63,796 nucleotides of DNA from Desulfobacterales bacterium. Its GTDB lineage: Bacteria > Desulfobacterota > Desulfobacteria > Desulfobacterales > JAAELO01. Position 1 is the stretch's first letter, and each line of letters opens with the position of its first letter. A program made the translations under genes and the position numbers. Positions 54,936 through 63,222 of this stretch are shown here, one piece after another. The DNA is taken from contig JAAELO010000681.1 of NCBI GenBank assembly GCA_024226555.1, positions 1 through 63,796 on the forward strand. The letters are read 5' to 3'. Below the pieces are notes generated by a model. The model did not search any database, had not been told where the DNA came from, and saw only the letters and a list, made by a program, of their open reading frames with translations.

Positions 54936-55199
54936 ATGAAAAAATTTGAAGATTTATTTATTGAGTTAAAAGAGAAAGTAATCAATAAGGATGCAAATTC
55001 AGGAACCGTCAAAGCCATAGAAAATGGTAAACATTCTATTGGAAAAAAAATAATAGAAGAAGCCGGTGAGGTATGGATGGCAGCGAGATATGAAGGTAGA
55101 GAAAAAACCGCTGAAGAGATTTCACAACTTCTATACCATATTCAGGTTATGATGATAGCTTGTGACCTTGAACTTGAAGATGTTTATAAATATCTATAG
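54936..55199 (+). CDS. hisE: Phosphoribosyl-ATP pyrophosphatase
   Basis: Second step of histidine synthesis. The 87-residue all-alpha protein has [52 protein letters not shown], including the conserved KxxEEAxE metal site (about residues 38-46) and ExxxLLYH. It is a stand-alone HisE without fused HisI. Its TAG stop lies at the start of a remnant of a repeat right end (TAGTTCGATCAAA, 55197-55228). hisG follows 54 bp later, so the two are probably co-transcribed and lead into the gsp genes. Confidence 0.93.
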   Translation: MKKFEDLFIELKEKVINKDANSGTVKAIENGKHSIGKKIIEEAGEVWMAARYEGREKTAEEISQLLYHIQVMMIACDLELEDVYKYL

Positions 55200-55228
55200 T
55201 TCGATCAAAAGGAAATTATAAGTTTCCC
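55197..55228 (+). repeat. Remnant of a repeat-family right end
   Basis: TAGTTCGATCAAAAGG...TTATAAGTTTCCC resembles the last part of full copies (GTAGTTCGATCAAAGGGCTGTTATTAGTGATTCCC). No left end. It begins at the hisE stop codon. Confidence 0.5.
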
Positions 55229-55253
55229 TATTAATTTAAGATGAAAGAGAAAA

Positions 55254-56105
55254 ATGATGCTTAAAATTGCTGTTCCAAATAAAGGAACATTATCTGAAGA
55301 GTCTGTTAAATTAGCGATTGAAGCTGGTTATAACTGTAAAAGGTACAGCCGGGAGTTAGTTGTTAGTGATCCGGTAAATAATATTGAATTCTTTTTTTTA
55401 AGACCACGTGATATAGCCGTATATGTTAGTAAAGGTATATTGGATCTTGGAATAACCGGGAGAGATCTCGCCCTTGACAGTTTAACCGAAACAAATGAGA
55501 TTTTACCCCTTGGATTTGGTCATTCTTCATTCAAATATGCAGTTCCTAATGAAAGCAAATTGTCCTATGATAATTTAAATGAAATTAAAATTGCAACCTC
55601 ATATCCAAACTTAGTTGCTTTGGATCTTAAGAAAAGAGATTTGAAAGCAGAAATTATAAAGCTTGATGGTGCAATAGAGATTTCAATACACCTTGGAGTT
55701 GCTGATGCAATTGCTGATGTTGTCCAAACAGGAAGAACCTTAATAGAAGCAGGTTTAAAAACAATTGGTGATTCTATTTTAAACTCTGAAGCTGTTCTTA
55801 TTTCACGAAACAGCAAAATTATTGGTAATACGATTGCAAATAATTTCATTGAAAGGTTAAAAGGAATTATTGTTGCAAGAGAGTATAATATGATAGAATA
55901 TGATGTACATGATGATTCACTGAAAAAAGCTATTGATATTACACCGGGAATTGAAGCTCCTACTGTAGCTCCACTTAGTAAAGAAAAATGGTTTGCAGTG
56001 AAAGCCATGGCAAAAAAGAAAAACGTAAACAAAATACTGGATGATTTAACTAATATCGGAGCAAAAGGTATTATTGTTACAGACATTAGAACCTGTAGAA
56101 TGTAA
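55254..56105 (+). CDS. hisG: ATP phosphoribosyltransferase, long form
   Basis: Committing step of histidine synthesis. The 283 residues have LKIAVPNKGTLSEESVKL at the start, the catalytic part with DIAVYVSKGILDLGITGRDLA and DAIADVVQTGRTLIEAGL (the PRPP-binding signature), and a C-terminal regulatory domain (about 205-283, TPGIEAPTVAPLSKEKWFAVKAMAKKKN...GAKGIIVTDIRTCRM). The presence of this domain means it is feedback-inhibited by histidine and needs no HisZ. The stop is only 9 bp before gspG, so histidine and secretion genes share a transcript. Two ATGs are in tandem; the second is as likely as the first. Confidence 0.95.
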   Translation: MMLKIAVPNKGTLSEESVKLAIEAGYNCKRYSRELVVSDPVNNIEFFFLRPRDIAVYVSKGILDLGITGRDLALDSLTETNEILPLGFGHSSFKYAVPNESKLSYDNLNEIKIATSYPNLVALDLKKRDLKAEIIKLDGAIEISIHLGVADAIADVVQTGRTLIEAGLKTIGDSILNSEAVLISRNSKIIGNTIANNFIERLKGIIVAREYNMIEYDVHDDSLKKAIDITPGIEAPTVAPLSKEKWFAVKAMAKKKNVNKILDDLTNIGAKGIIVTDIRTCRM

Positions 56106-56114
56106 AGGTAAAAA

Positions 56115-56573
56115 ATGAAAAGATCAAATATCAGGAAATTATTAAAAAGTAATAAAGGTTTTTCAATAATTGAGCTTATGGTTGTTGTCGTAATAATTGG
56201 TATTTTAGCAACAACAATATTGCCTAAAATTATTGGTAAGTCTGATGAAGCAAGAGTTGCAAAAGTAAAAGCAGATATAAAATCACTTGAAACTGCCCTT
56301 GATATGTATAAACTTGATAATGGAATGTACCCGGATACAGAGCAGGGTTTAAATGCCCTTGTACAACTGCCTGAAACAGGAGTTTTACCTAAGAAGTGGA
56401 ATAAAAGCGGATATCTTACAAAGCCCGTTATACCAAATGACGCCTGGGATAATAAATATATTTATATTTCACCTGGTACTAAAGGTGATTATGATCTGAT
56501 GTCTTATGGAGCAGATAAAATGCAGGGTGGAGAAGATTTCAATAAAGATATTACCAACTGGGATGTTGAGTGA
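56115..56573 (+). CDS. gspG: Type II secretion major pseudopilin GspG
   Basis: Major subunit of the periplasmic pseudopilus. It has 152 residues with a prepilin leader cleaved at NKG/FSIIELMVVVVIIGILATTILP (Glu5 of the mature protein present). It then has KADIKSLETALDMYKLDNGMYPDTEQGLNALVQLP and the calcium-loop ending DAWDNKYIYISPG...YDLMSYGADKMQGGE, all typical of GspG. It is the first gsp gene of the operon, 9 bp after hisG. Confidence 0.97.
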   Translation: MKRSNIRKLLKSNKGFSIIELMVVVVIIGILATTILPKIIGKSDEARVAKVKADIKSLETALDMYKLDNGMYPDTEQGLNALVQLPETGVLPKKWNKSGYLTKPVIPNDAWDNKYIYISPGTKGDYDLMSYGADKMQGGEDFNKDITNWDVE

Positions 56574-57037
56574 TGATAAAAGAGTTAAAATCTGAAAAAG
56601 GTTTTTCTCTGTTTGAAATTATAGTTGTGATACTTCTTATTAGTATCATGTTTGTGTTTGTGACCCCTGGTTTCCAAAAATATATTGAAGAAAGTGATCT
56701 TTCAGGAATATCAAAAAAGATAGCAAATACTGTAAAGGATCTAAAATATAATTCTCTAAGATATCAAAAAACATATTATCTAAATTATGAAACCGATAAA
56801 CAAACACTTTGGACCTCATATGAAGGTATCAGCATATCTGATGAAAATGTTGCAAAAAAAAATGGTTTTGCTATAGATGATACAATTTCATTAGAATTTA
56901 TCACTGAAACAAAATTGAAAAGTGTTGGCTTTTATCCGGGTGGGTACTCTGATATAGCCACAATCAAAATATCTGATGGTAGCCAGCAAATTTCAATATT
57001 AATTAAACCTCTAATTCTTTCACCTGAAATCAAATAA
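56573..57037 (+). CDS. gspH: Type II secretion minor pseudopilin GspH
   Basis: A 154-residue prepilin-like protein with the leader cleaved at EKG/FSLFEIIVVILLISIMFVFVTPGF. The start is set at the ATG overlapping the gspG stop (TGATG); a GTG one codon earlier is possible. The beta-rich C-terminal part has YYLNYETDKQTLWTSYEG and SIEIST-like strands (KSVGFYPGGYSDIATIKISD), as in GspH. It lies in the expected gspG-H-I-J-K order. Confidence 0.88.
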   Translation: MIKELKSEKGFSLFEIIVVILLISIMFVFVTPGFQKYIEESDLSGISKKIANTVKDLKYNSLRYQKTYYLNYETDKQTLWTSYEGISISDENVAKKNGFAIDDTISLEFITETKLKSVGFYPGGYSDIATIKISDGSQQISILIKPLILSPEIK

Positions 57038-57039
57038 TT

Positions 57040-57390
57040 ATGAAAAATGAAGGTTTCACATTAATAGAAATTTTGATTGCTCTTTCAATAGCAGCAATTA
57101 CTATAACAACCTTATATAAATTACACATTCAAAACATCTCAACAACTTCATCCCAGTTATTTTATACAATAGCTCCTTTACTTGCACAGGAAAAAATTTC
57201 TGAAATTAAAGATGAAAATATTAAAGATATAAAGGGTGCTTTTGATGAAGAGTTTTCTGATTATAAATTCAACATCAAAACTGAGAAGATACTCACTGAA
57301 AATTTTAATAAGCTAAAAACAGATGTTACCATAACCAATTATTCCAATTCCTATACATTAAGAAAGTATATTTTTATTGAAGCCAAATAG
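57040..57390 (+). CDS. gspI: Type II secretion minor pseudopilin GspI
   Basis: A 116-residue short prepilin: leader MKNEG/FTLIEILIALSIAAITITTLYKL, then a small domain with LLAQEKISEIKDENIKDIKGAFDEEFSDYKFNIKT, matching GspI (the A-E-x-K-like ExxxE helix). It starts two bases after gspH ends and overlaps gspJ by 14 bp. Confidence 0.88.
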   Translation: MKNEGFTLIEILIALSIAAITITTLYKLHIQNISTTSSQLFYTIAPLLAQEKISEIKDENIKDIKGAFDEEFSDYKFNIKTEKILTENFNKLKTDVTITNYSNSYTLRKYIFIEAK

Positions 57391-58063
57391 TTTAAATAGC
57401 AAGGGTTTTACTTTGATTGAACTGGTTGTTGCAGTGGCCATATTTGGCCTTGTAATAACCATAGTATATTCATCTTTTAATACTATAATTCAAGGATCTG
57501 AAACTATAAAAGTCAGGTCATCTTGCACTGAAAGTGCAAAGCATGCTTTAATGATAATTGAAAATGATTTTAACTCGCTTTTTGTCTCAGTTGAGCCGGA
57601 ATATTCAAAACCAGACCTAAGAGATTCTAAAGACCCTTTCAGGTTTATCTGTGAAAAATATTTCGTTGATGGTAAAGAGTTTTCTAAATTAAGATTTACC
57701 ACATTTAACCATATATCTTTAAATAGCCTTAAAACCAAATCATTATCTTACGTACAATATTATGTTGTTAATGACCCTGAAAATGGCTTAATATTAAAAA
57801 GAAGTGACAGCCTGAATTTTAGCGATGAAGACTTTACAGAAGATTTGAAAGCACCCTCCTTATGTGAAGGAATAGATTCATTTAAACTCACTCTTTTAGA
57901 TAAAGATAATAATGAAGTAAATGTATGGAACTCTGAGGATTCTTCTCATTACTATTCAACACCCCAGTATATAAAAATAAATATTGCTCTTAAATGTAAA
58001 GATACTATACAAAACTTAAGAACGGGCTTTGCTATTAACCATTACAGAGAGCCTCTAAACTAA
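57377..58063 (+). CDS. gspJ: Type II secretion minor pseudopilin GspJ
   Basis: A 228-residue prepilin with leader NSLNSKG/FTLIELVVAVAIFGLVITIVYSSF. TTG is the only start that keeps the leader in frame; it lies inside the end of gspI. The mature part has ESAKHALMIIENDFNSL and a large beta domain ending INIALKCKDTIQNLRTGFAINHYREP, typical of GspJ. The stop overlaps the gspK start (TAATG). Confidence 0.88.
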   Translation: MKPNSLNSKGFTLIELVVAVAIFGLVITIVYSSFNTIIQGSETIKVRSSCTESAKHALMIIENDFNSLFVSVEPEYSKPDLRDSKDPFRFICEKYFVDGKEFSKLRFTTFNHISLNSLKTKSLSYVQYYVVNDPENGLILKRSDSLNFSDEDFTEDLKAPSLCEGIDSFKLTLLDKDNNEVNVWNSEDSSHYYSTPQYIKINIALKCKDTIQNLRTGFAINHYREPLN

Positions 58064-59199
58064 TGCATTATAAAGATGATAAAGGTATTGCTCTTGTAAT
58101 TGTTTTAACAATTGTAATGCTTTTAACCATAACAGTTTTTGCAATAAACAGCAGGGTTCGAAAATCCCTTCATTTTTCCATGGCATCAAAAAACAGAATA
58201 ACAATGCAACAGATGGCAAAATCCGGTATTAACCTGGGCATTGAAGTAATACTGAAAGATGCTAAAGATTCTACTCCTGAATCTGTAGATTCAATACATG
58301 AAGACTGGGCTAAAGAAGACGTTTTAAGTCTCTATGCCAAAGAGCTTGTTTTTGAAAGAGGAGAAATTAAAATAACCATCACAGATGAGATGGGTAAAAT
58401 TAAAGTTAATTCATTAATCAAAGAGTTTCCAGGGGGTACAGTTGACGAGGATCAAAAAAAAATCTGGGAAAATATCTTTGATTTTTCAATATCTGCTGAT
58501 AAATCTGAAGATTTGAGTAGTGCTGACAGCATTATTAGTTGCCTTATAGACTGGCTCGATCAAAATGATTTGAATAGATCAAGTGGTGCTGAATCTGATT
58601 ATTATGAGTCTCTAACACCACCATATAAAGCAGTTAATGGTCCATTTAAAACAATTGAAGAGTTAAACCTTGTTAAAGGCATGAATGAGAATATTCTTAA
58701 TATTGGAAGCCTTGTAGACTCTTTAACCGGGCAGGAACAAGAAGAAGATAAGAAGGAAAATGAATCTTCATACGATATATCTGACTATATTTCAATCGCC
58801 GGAAACATTGAAAATGAATCTAAAAAGTTAAGTTTTTCAGGTAAAATAAACATAAACACTGCCGAGTTGCCTGTTGTTGTCGCTCTTTTACCAAAAGAAA
58901 ACAGTAAAGTTGATCGCTACTATTATGCAAAATCTATTATTGACTTTAGAGATGAAGTTGATGAAACAGGTGCACAAAAAAACAGTTTGAACGGAACCTG
59001 GTATCTTAATTGCCCTGGATGTTTCGGAAGCGGTATAGAAAAAAGTAATATTGTAACCACTGTCAGCAATATATTCAAAATTGAATCAAAAGCGATTATT
59101 GATGAGTCAGAACTTAAGATCTCAGCAATTGTTGAAAGATATTTAAATGAAACAGACGGCAAATGGTATTGTAAAGTTTTAAACTTTCAAACTTTTTGA
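58063..59199 (+). CDS. gspK: Type II secretion minor pseudopilin GspK
   Basis: Tip pseudopilin of 378 residues, the largest of the set as expected. Leader DDKG/IALVIVLTIVMLLTITVFAINSR lacks Glu5, a GspK hallmark. Then comes ITMQQMAKSGINLGIEVIL, a GspK core with DWAKEDVLSLYAKELVFERGEIKITITDEMGKIKVNSL, two helix-hairpin-like parts (DWLDQNDLNRSSGAESDYY...PFKTIEELNLVKGM, and GKININTAELPVVVALLP) and a C-terminal domain with one CPGC pair. Repeat copy O separates it from gspL. Confidence 0.93.
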   Translation: MHYKDDKGIALVIVLTIVMLLTITVFAINSRVRKSLHFSMASKNRITMQQMAKSGINLGIEVILKDAKDSTPESVDSIHEDWAKEDVLSLYAKELVFERGEIKITITDEMGKIKVNSLIKEFPGGTVDEDQKKIWENIFDFSISADKSEDLSSADSIISCLIDWLDQNDLNRSSGAESDYYESLTPPYKAVNGPFKTIEELNLVKGMNENILNIGSLVDSLTGQEQEEDKKENESSYDISDYISIAGNIENESKKLSFSGKININTAELPVVVALLPKENSKVDRYYYAKSIIDFRDEVDETGAQKNSLNGTWYLNCPGCFGSGIEKSNIVTTVSNIFKIESKAIIDESELKISAIVERYLNETDGKWYCKVLNFQTF

Positions 59200-59219
59200 T
59201 TATTTTTCTGATTAATTCA

Positions 59220-59381
59220 AGGGAATCTAAAACTATAAATTTGATTGAAATACATCGTTTATAAAAGCTTTCAGTTTTATAAAATCTCTGGATGAGAAAT
59301 AAATTACGAGCTGATTTTACAACATTTTTTTATTTCGAAAGACACAGTAGTTCGGTTAAAGGGCAGTTATTCGAGATTCCC
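59220..59381 (+). repeat. MITE-like palindromic element inside the gsp operon (copy O)
   Basis: 162 bp between gspK and gspL: GGGAATCTAAAACTATAAATTTG ... GGGCAGTTATTCGAGATTCCC, with the long-form interior CGTTTATAAAAGCTTTCAG. TTCA occurs at both edges (59216-59219 and 59382-59385), consistent with a target duplication. Confidence 0.85.
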
Positions 59382-59474
59382 TTCAGTACATCAGCTTCTT
59401 GATGTTACACTATCTATTGTAGTATTATGAAAAATTACTTTTAATTATTCAAAAAGATTGATATCTGGTTACAA

Positions 59475-60857
59475 ATGAAAAAATTTGCAGGAATTGAAAT
59501 AAATGATGATTCATTATCAGCTATGATTCTGTCCCAGGGTACAAATGTGGAGAAACATGAACACATAAAGTTCTCTGATTTAAAATCAGATCCTGATGAT
59601 CATTTGAAAGAAGCTTTAGAGCAAATATCCGAATATATAACACCAGATTGTTACGTATCAGTTTCTATTTCACCTAAAAATTTCTACATAAGAAATATTA
59701 AAGTTCCATTTGATAATAAAGAAAAAATAAATAAAATTATATCATACGAGCTTGACCCCCATCTTCCCTCTGATATTGATCAGATTGAAACTGATTTCAA
59801 ACTTATCAATGAAAATACAATAATATCTGTATCCTGTGATAATAGCAGGCTAAATAAATACTTTGAAATACTAAACAATTTTAATATTCAACCAGATGTA
59901 TTGACAGTATCAGGACTCCCATGGGCTGAGTTTTATAGCAAAAAGTTTGATACAAAAGAGAATATATTAATTTATGTAAATTATGGAGATGTAACTCTTT
60001 TCTTCTTTGGAGAAAATGGAGTCTCTTTTATAAAAAATATATATGGATCATTAAATAATGAAAATATATCTTCAAAAATTGTTCTCGAAATAAAGCTTTC
60101 AATTCAATCATATTTCGAATCTACAGGTCTTGAATTTGATATTAAAAACGTAATGGTCACCGGTTATGGTTCAGACGATTATGATTTTAACTCAATTTTT
60201 AGAGATACTTTCAATGTTGATATTCAAAAAAAAGAACTTCACAAATTATTAGATTTATCTGAATTTACAGATAGTATTTATACTTTAGCTCTTTATGAAA
60301 AGGAAAAGGTACAGATAAACCTTTGTGAAAGTAAAAACAAATTCATCAGGTTTTATGAAGAAAATATGCAATCTATTATAAAATCAGGCATTATTCTTGG
60401 TTTTTTACTTATAATGATTCTTATTAATTCATTTTCTTACATCAATGACCTTAACAAACGAGCGGATAATTATGATCTTAAAATGAAACAAATCTTTCAA
60501 AGAAGTTTTCCAAAAGTTAAAAGGATAATAGATCCACTCATGCAAATGAGATCAAAAGTAAAGGAACTTCAAAAGAAAAACCCTGTTGCAAGCTCTGATA
60601 TTGGAAAACTGGATATTCTTAATGAGGTTAGTAAAGCTATTCCTGAATCCTTAAATGTAGATCTTAACAGATTAAATATAAGCGCTAACAATCTTTCAAT
60701 ATCCGGACAAACAGATACTTTTATTTCTGTTGAATCTCTAAAAAAGAAACTTGAGAACATTCCCTTTTTTGAATCTGTTACAATGAGTTCGCCCTCAAAA
60801 AGCAGAGTTGGTAACAAAATTAATTTTAGATTAACAATTAAAATAAAAAAGGATTAA
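59475..60857 (+). CDS. gspL: Type II secretion protein GspL
   Basis: A 460-residue inner-membrane platform protein. The cytoplasmic actin-like part (1-290) has FAGIEINDDSLSAMIL at the start, VPFDNKEKINKIISYELDPHLP and LIYVNYGDVTLFFFGENG. One TM helix is about 298-320 (IIKSGIILGFLLIMILINSF). A periplasmic ferredoxin-like domain follows (SDIGKLDILNEVSKAIPESLNVDLNRLNISANNLSISGQTDTFISVESLKKKLENIPFF), shared with PilN-type proteins. It would couple GspE to GspM. It is followed by gspM after 5 bp. Confidence 0.9.
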   Translation: MKKFAGIEINDDSLSAMILSQGTNVEKHEHIKFSDLKSDPDDHLKEALEQISEYITPDCYVSVSISPKNFYIRNIKVPFDNKEKINKIISYELDPHLPSDIDQIETDFKLINENTIISVSCDNSRLNKYFEILNNFNIQPDVLTVSGLPWAEFYSKKFDTKENILIYVNYGDVTLFFFGENGVSFIKNIYGSLNNENISSKIVLEIKLSIQSYFESTGLEFDIKNVMVTGYGSDDYDFNSIFRDTFNVDIQKKELHKLLDLSEFTDSIYTLALYEKEKVQINLCESKNKFIRFYEENMQSIIKSGIILGFLLIMILINSFSYINDLNKRADNYDLKMKQIFQRSFPKVKRIIDPLMQMRSKVKELQKKNPVASSDIGKLDILNEVSKAIPESLNVDLNRLNISANNLSISGQTDTFISVESLKKKLENIPFFESVTMSSPSKSRVGNKINFRLTIKIKKD

Positions 60858-60862
60858 TTCAG

Positions 60863-61378
60863 TTGTTTGAATTAAATGAAAGAAATAAAAGGGCTTTAAT
60901 AATTTTAGTATCTTTTCTTGTTCCTTTTATAATTATTTATTTTATATATTTGCCCTATGTAGAGAATAAAGTGATTTTAAATAAAAAAATAAGAACTAAG
61001 AAAAAACATTTTGAAGAGATGTTATCTCTTGAGAAACAGTTCAAACGTTATAAAAAAAGTTCTAAAACAAAACAAATATCTAAGAACATAGATTTCTCTC
61101 TCTACACCTTTTTGTACAATTTATCTGGGAAATCAGGTATTAAAGAAAATATAAGTTATATTAAACCTTCTAATTTCGTTGATAAAGAAAGGGGTGTAAA
61201 AGGAACTCTGGTTGAAATTGAATTTAAAAAAGTTTCCATGAATCTTTTTACAAATCTTCTGTATGAAATTGAAAATTCAGGTAAAGGCCTTTTTATAAAA
61301 AAAATGTCAATTATTAAATCCGGTTCAAAAAGTGGAAATATAAATATCATTATGCATGTGGAATCAATAGATGTTTAA
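60863..61378 (+). CDS. gspM: Type II secretion protein GspM
   Basis: A 171-residue protein with one N-terminal TM helix (RALIILVSFLVPFIIIYFIYLPYV) and a coiled, Lys-rich neck. A small periplasmic ferredoxin-like domain follows (IDFSLYTFLYNLSGKSGIKENISYIKPS...GTLVEIEFKKVSMNLFTNLLYEIENSGKGLFIKKM), matching GspM/PilO-type layout. It starts with TTG, with AAGGA about 10 nt upstream. Its end overlaps gspN by 8 bp. Confidence 0.85.
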   Translation: MFELNERNKRALIILVSFLVPFIIIYFIYLPYVENKVILNKKIRTKKKHFEEMLSLEKQFKRYKKSSKTKQISKNIDFSLYTFLYNLSGKSGIKENISYIKPSNFVDKERGVKGTLVEIEFKKVSMNLFTNLLYEIENSGKGLFIKKMSIIKSGSKSGNINIIMHVESIDV

Positions 61379-62213
61379 TTTAAAAAACATTAAAAAAAGT
61401 TATATCATAAATGCCGGGTTTTTCATTTTTATAACTATTGTTTTTATATATGCCCTTTTTCCTTCAGAATCAGTTAAAAGATATACTGAAATAAAAATTA
61501 ACCAAAATGAAAATATCGATGTTAAAATTGGATCGGCAGCCCCTTTGTTACCACCTGGCATCTCTTACAGAGATGTCTGTATCAGCTACCAGGGGAAAAA
61601 AATTGAATGTATATCCAAATTAAAGGTTTACCCTTCTTATGTTTCTCTGTTTTCAGGTTTTAATATTTGTGGAGATATTCTAAACGGTAATTTTGATGCA
61701 GATATTAAAGACAATGGCAAATCAGTTTATGCAGAATTAGATAGTATTAAATTAGAAAAATTTAATTTTAAATTGATTCCTAATATTCCAAACGATCTTA
61801 AAATTTCCGGTATACTTAAATCTATAATAAGTATAGACATGGAAAATGGTTCTCAAAAGAGTAACATAGAATCACAAGTTGAAAATTTGCACATAAATCT
61901 TAATAAATTTCCTCTCAAAAATATTAGTTTTAAAGATATTAAATTATCGCTTTCAATAAATAAAAAAAATATGAATATTAAAAATCTTACCTTTTCAGGA
62001 CCAGATATTAATGGAACAATTAAAGGATCTATTATAGTTAATTCAAATCCATATCTTAGCAGGCTCAACCTAACGTTTAATATAGAACCAACAATTAGCT
62101 TTATTAAGAAAACCCAAAGCAAAATCCCTTTAAAATCTTTTCTGGGTAATAAAAAATCGATCTCAATTGTATTAAAAGGAACTCCTTCTAAACCTCAGTG
62201 GGGGTTTAAATAA
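61371..62213 (+). CDS. gspN: Type II secretion protein GspN
   Basis: A 280-residue protein with an N-terminal TM helix and a beta-rich periplasmic part (LLPPGISYRDVCISYQGKKIECISKLKVYPSYVSLFSG, then AsmA-like repeats LDLKISGILKS-type and NGTIKGSIIVNSNPYLSRLNLTFNIEP). This is the long GspN form found in deltaproteobacterial systems. GspN is not essential in many systems. It lies between gspM and gspC, with 3 bp before gspC. Confidence 0.85.
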   Translation: MFNLKNIKKSYIINAGFFIFITIVFIYALFPSESVKRYTEIKINQNENIDVKIGSAAPLLPPGISYRDVCISYQGKKIECISKLKVYPSYVSLFSGFNICGDILNGNFDADIKDNGKSVYAELDSIKLEKFNFKLIPNIPNDLKISGILKSIISIDMENGSQKSNIESQVENLHINLNKFPLKNISFKDIKLSLSINKKNMNIKNLTFSGPDINGTIKGSIIVNSNPYLSRLNLTFNIEPTISFIKKTQSKIPLKSFLGNKKSISIVLKGTPSKPQWGFK

Positions 62214-62216
62214 TCA

Positions 62217-63080
62217 ATGATTTCAAAACTATTTACATACTGTAATCTTTTTATGATCTCCGTTATATCCTATCAGGGAGTTAATTATGTATATGGAGAT
62301 TTTGAAACCGAGGTTGCACTTCTTGAAGTAGAAAACAGCAAAGAAAACTTTAACAAAAAGTCGAAAAAAATAAAAAAATCAAGAAAAACCTTACAGAAAT
62401 CTGAATATAGTTCGATTAGTAATAGGAACCTGTTTAATATTGCAGTAAAATCTGAGGTTGAGGATGAAAATTATGATCTTAGTAATATTAAAAAATCCCA
62501 GAGGAGCCTTAAGCTATGGGGAACGATAACAGGACTTGGTGATCGTAATATTGCAATAATTGAAGATTCTACAAACAAAAAACAGGATCTTTACAGAATT
62601 GATGATGTGATAAACGGTGCAAAAATAACACGGATAGTTAGAAATAAAGTTGTATTAAATATAAATGGAATTGAAGAGATTCTTGAAGTGAGTGATCAGG
62701 TAGAACCAACTTATTCGAGAAATGTATCTTCAAAACCTAAAAGAAAAGTTAAAAAAAGTGTAATTAATGTAAAAAGGTCTTTAGTTGAAAATGCTTTTGA
62801 AAATCTTAATAAACTATCAAAAGAAATAAAGGTCAGGCCTTATTATAAGAATGGAGAACCCCAGGGAATAAGAATTAGAAGAATAGCAAGGCTTTCATTC
62901 TTTAGAAAGATTGGTTTAAGGTCAGGTGATGTACTAAAATCTGTTCAGGGAGTTCAAATAAAATCTATTAGAGATGCAATGAATATTCAAAACTCTCTGA
63001 GAGGTGCTGGTACAGTAAATGTTGAAATAGAAAGAATGGGTATGCCCCTTAATATTGAATATAAAATAGATAATAAATAA
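62217..63080 (+). CDS. gspC: Type II secretion protein GspC (HR and PDZ domains)
   Basis: A 287-residue protein: short N-terminal TM region, Lys-rich linker, homology region from SISNRNLFNIAV (about 62) through KLWGTITGLGDRNIAIIEDSTNKKQDLYRIDDVINGAKITRI, and a C-terminal PDZ domain (about 205-285, GIRIRRIARLSFFRKIGLRSGDVLKSVQGVQIKSIRDAMNIQNSL). GspC links the inner-membrane platform to the GspD secretin. Its position after gspN rather than at the operon start is unusual compared with gammaproteobacteria. Confidence 0.92.
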   Translation: MISKLFTYCNLFMISVISYQGVNYVYGDFETEVALLEVENSKENFNKKSKKIKKSRKTLQKSEYSSISNRNLFNIAVKSEVEDENYDLSNIKKSQRSLKLWGTITGLGDRNIAIIEDSTNKKQDLYRIDDVINGAKITRIVRNKVVLNINGIEEILEVSDQVEPTYSRNVSSKPKRKVKKSVINVKRSLVENAFENLNKLSKEIKVRPYYKNGEPQGIRIRRIARLSFFRKIGLRSGDVLKSVQGVQIKSIRDAMNIQNSLRGAGTVNVEIERMGMPLNIEYKIDNK

Positions 63081-63084
63081 TTAA

Positions 63085-63185
63085 GGAAACCTCTAATAAA
63101 TAGAATTTTGATTGAAATTTTATAAAGCAAAACAGTTTTTTTGAATTAACGCTGTATTTCAATCAAAAGAGATTTATTTGAGATT
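63085..63185 (+). repeat. MITE-like element, degenerate, between gspC and gspD (copy P)
   Basis: About 101 bp: GGAAACCTCTAATAAATAG ... CTGTATTTCAATCAAAAGAGATTTATTTGAGATT. ATTAA lies at both edges (63080-63084 and 63186-63190), an apparent target duplication despite the decayed right end. Confidence 0.75.
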
Positions 63186-63222
63186 ATTAAGATTAAACAG
63201 GATTTTGGAAAATAAAAATACA

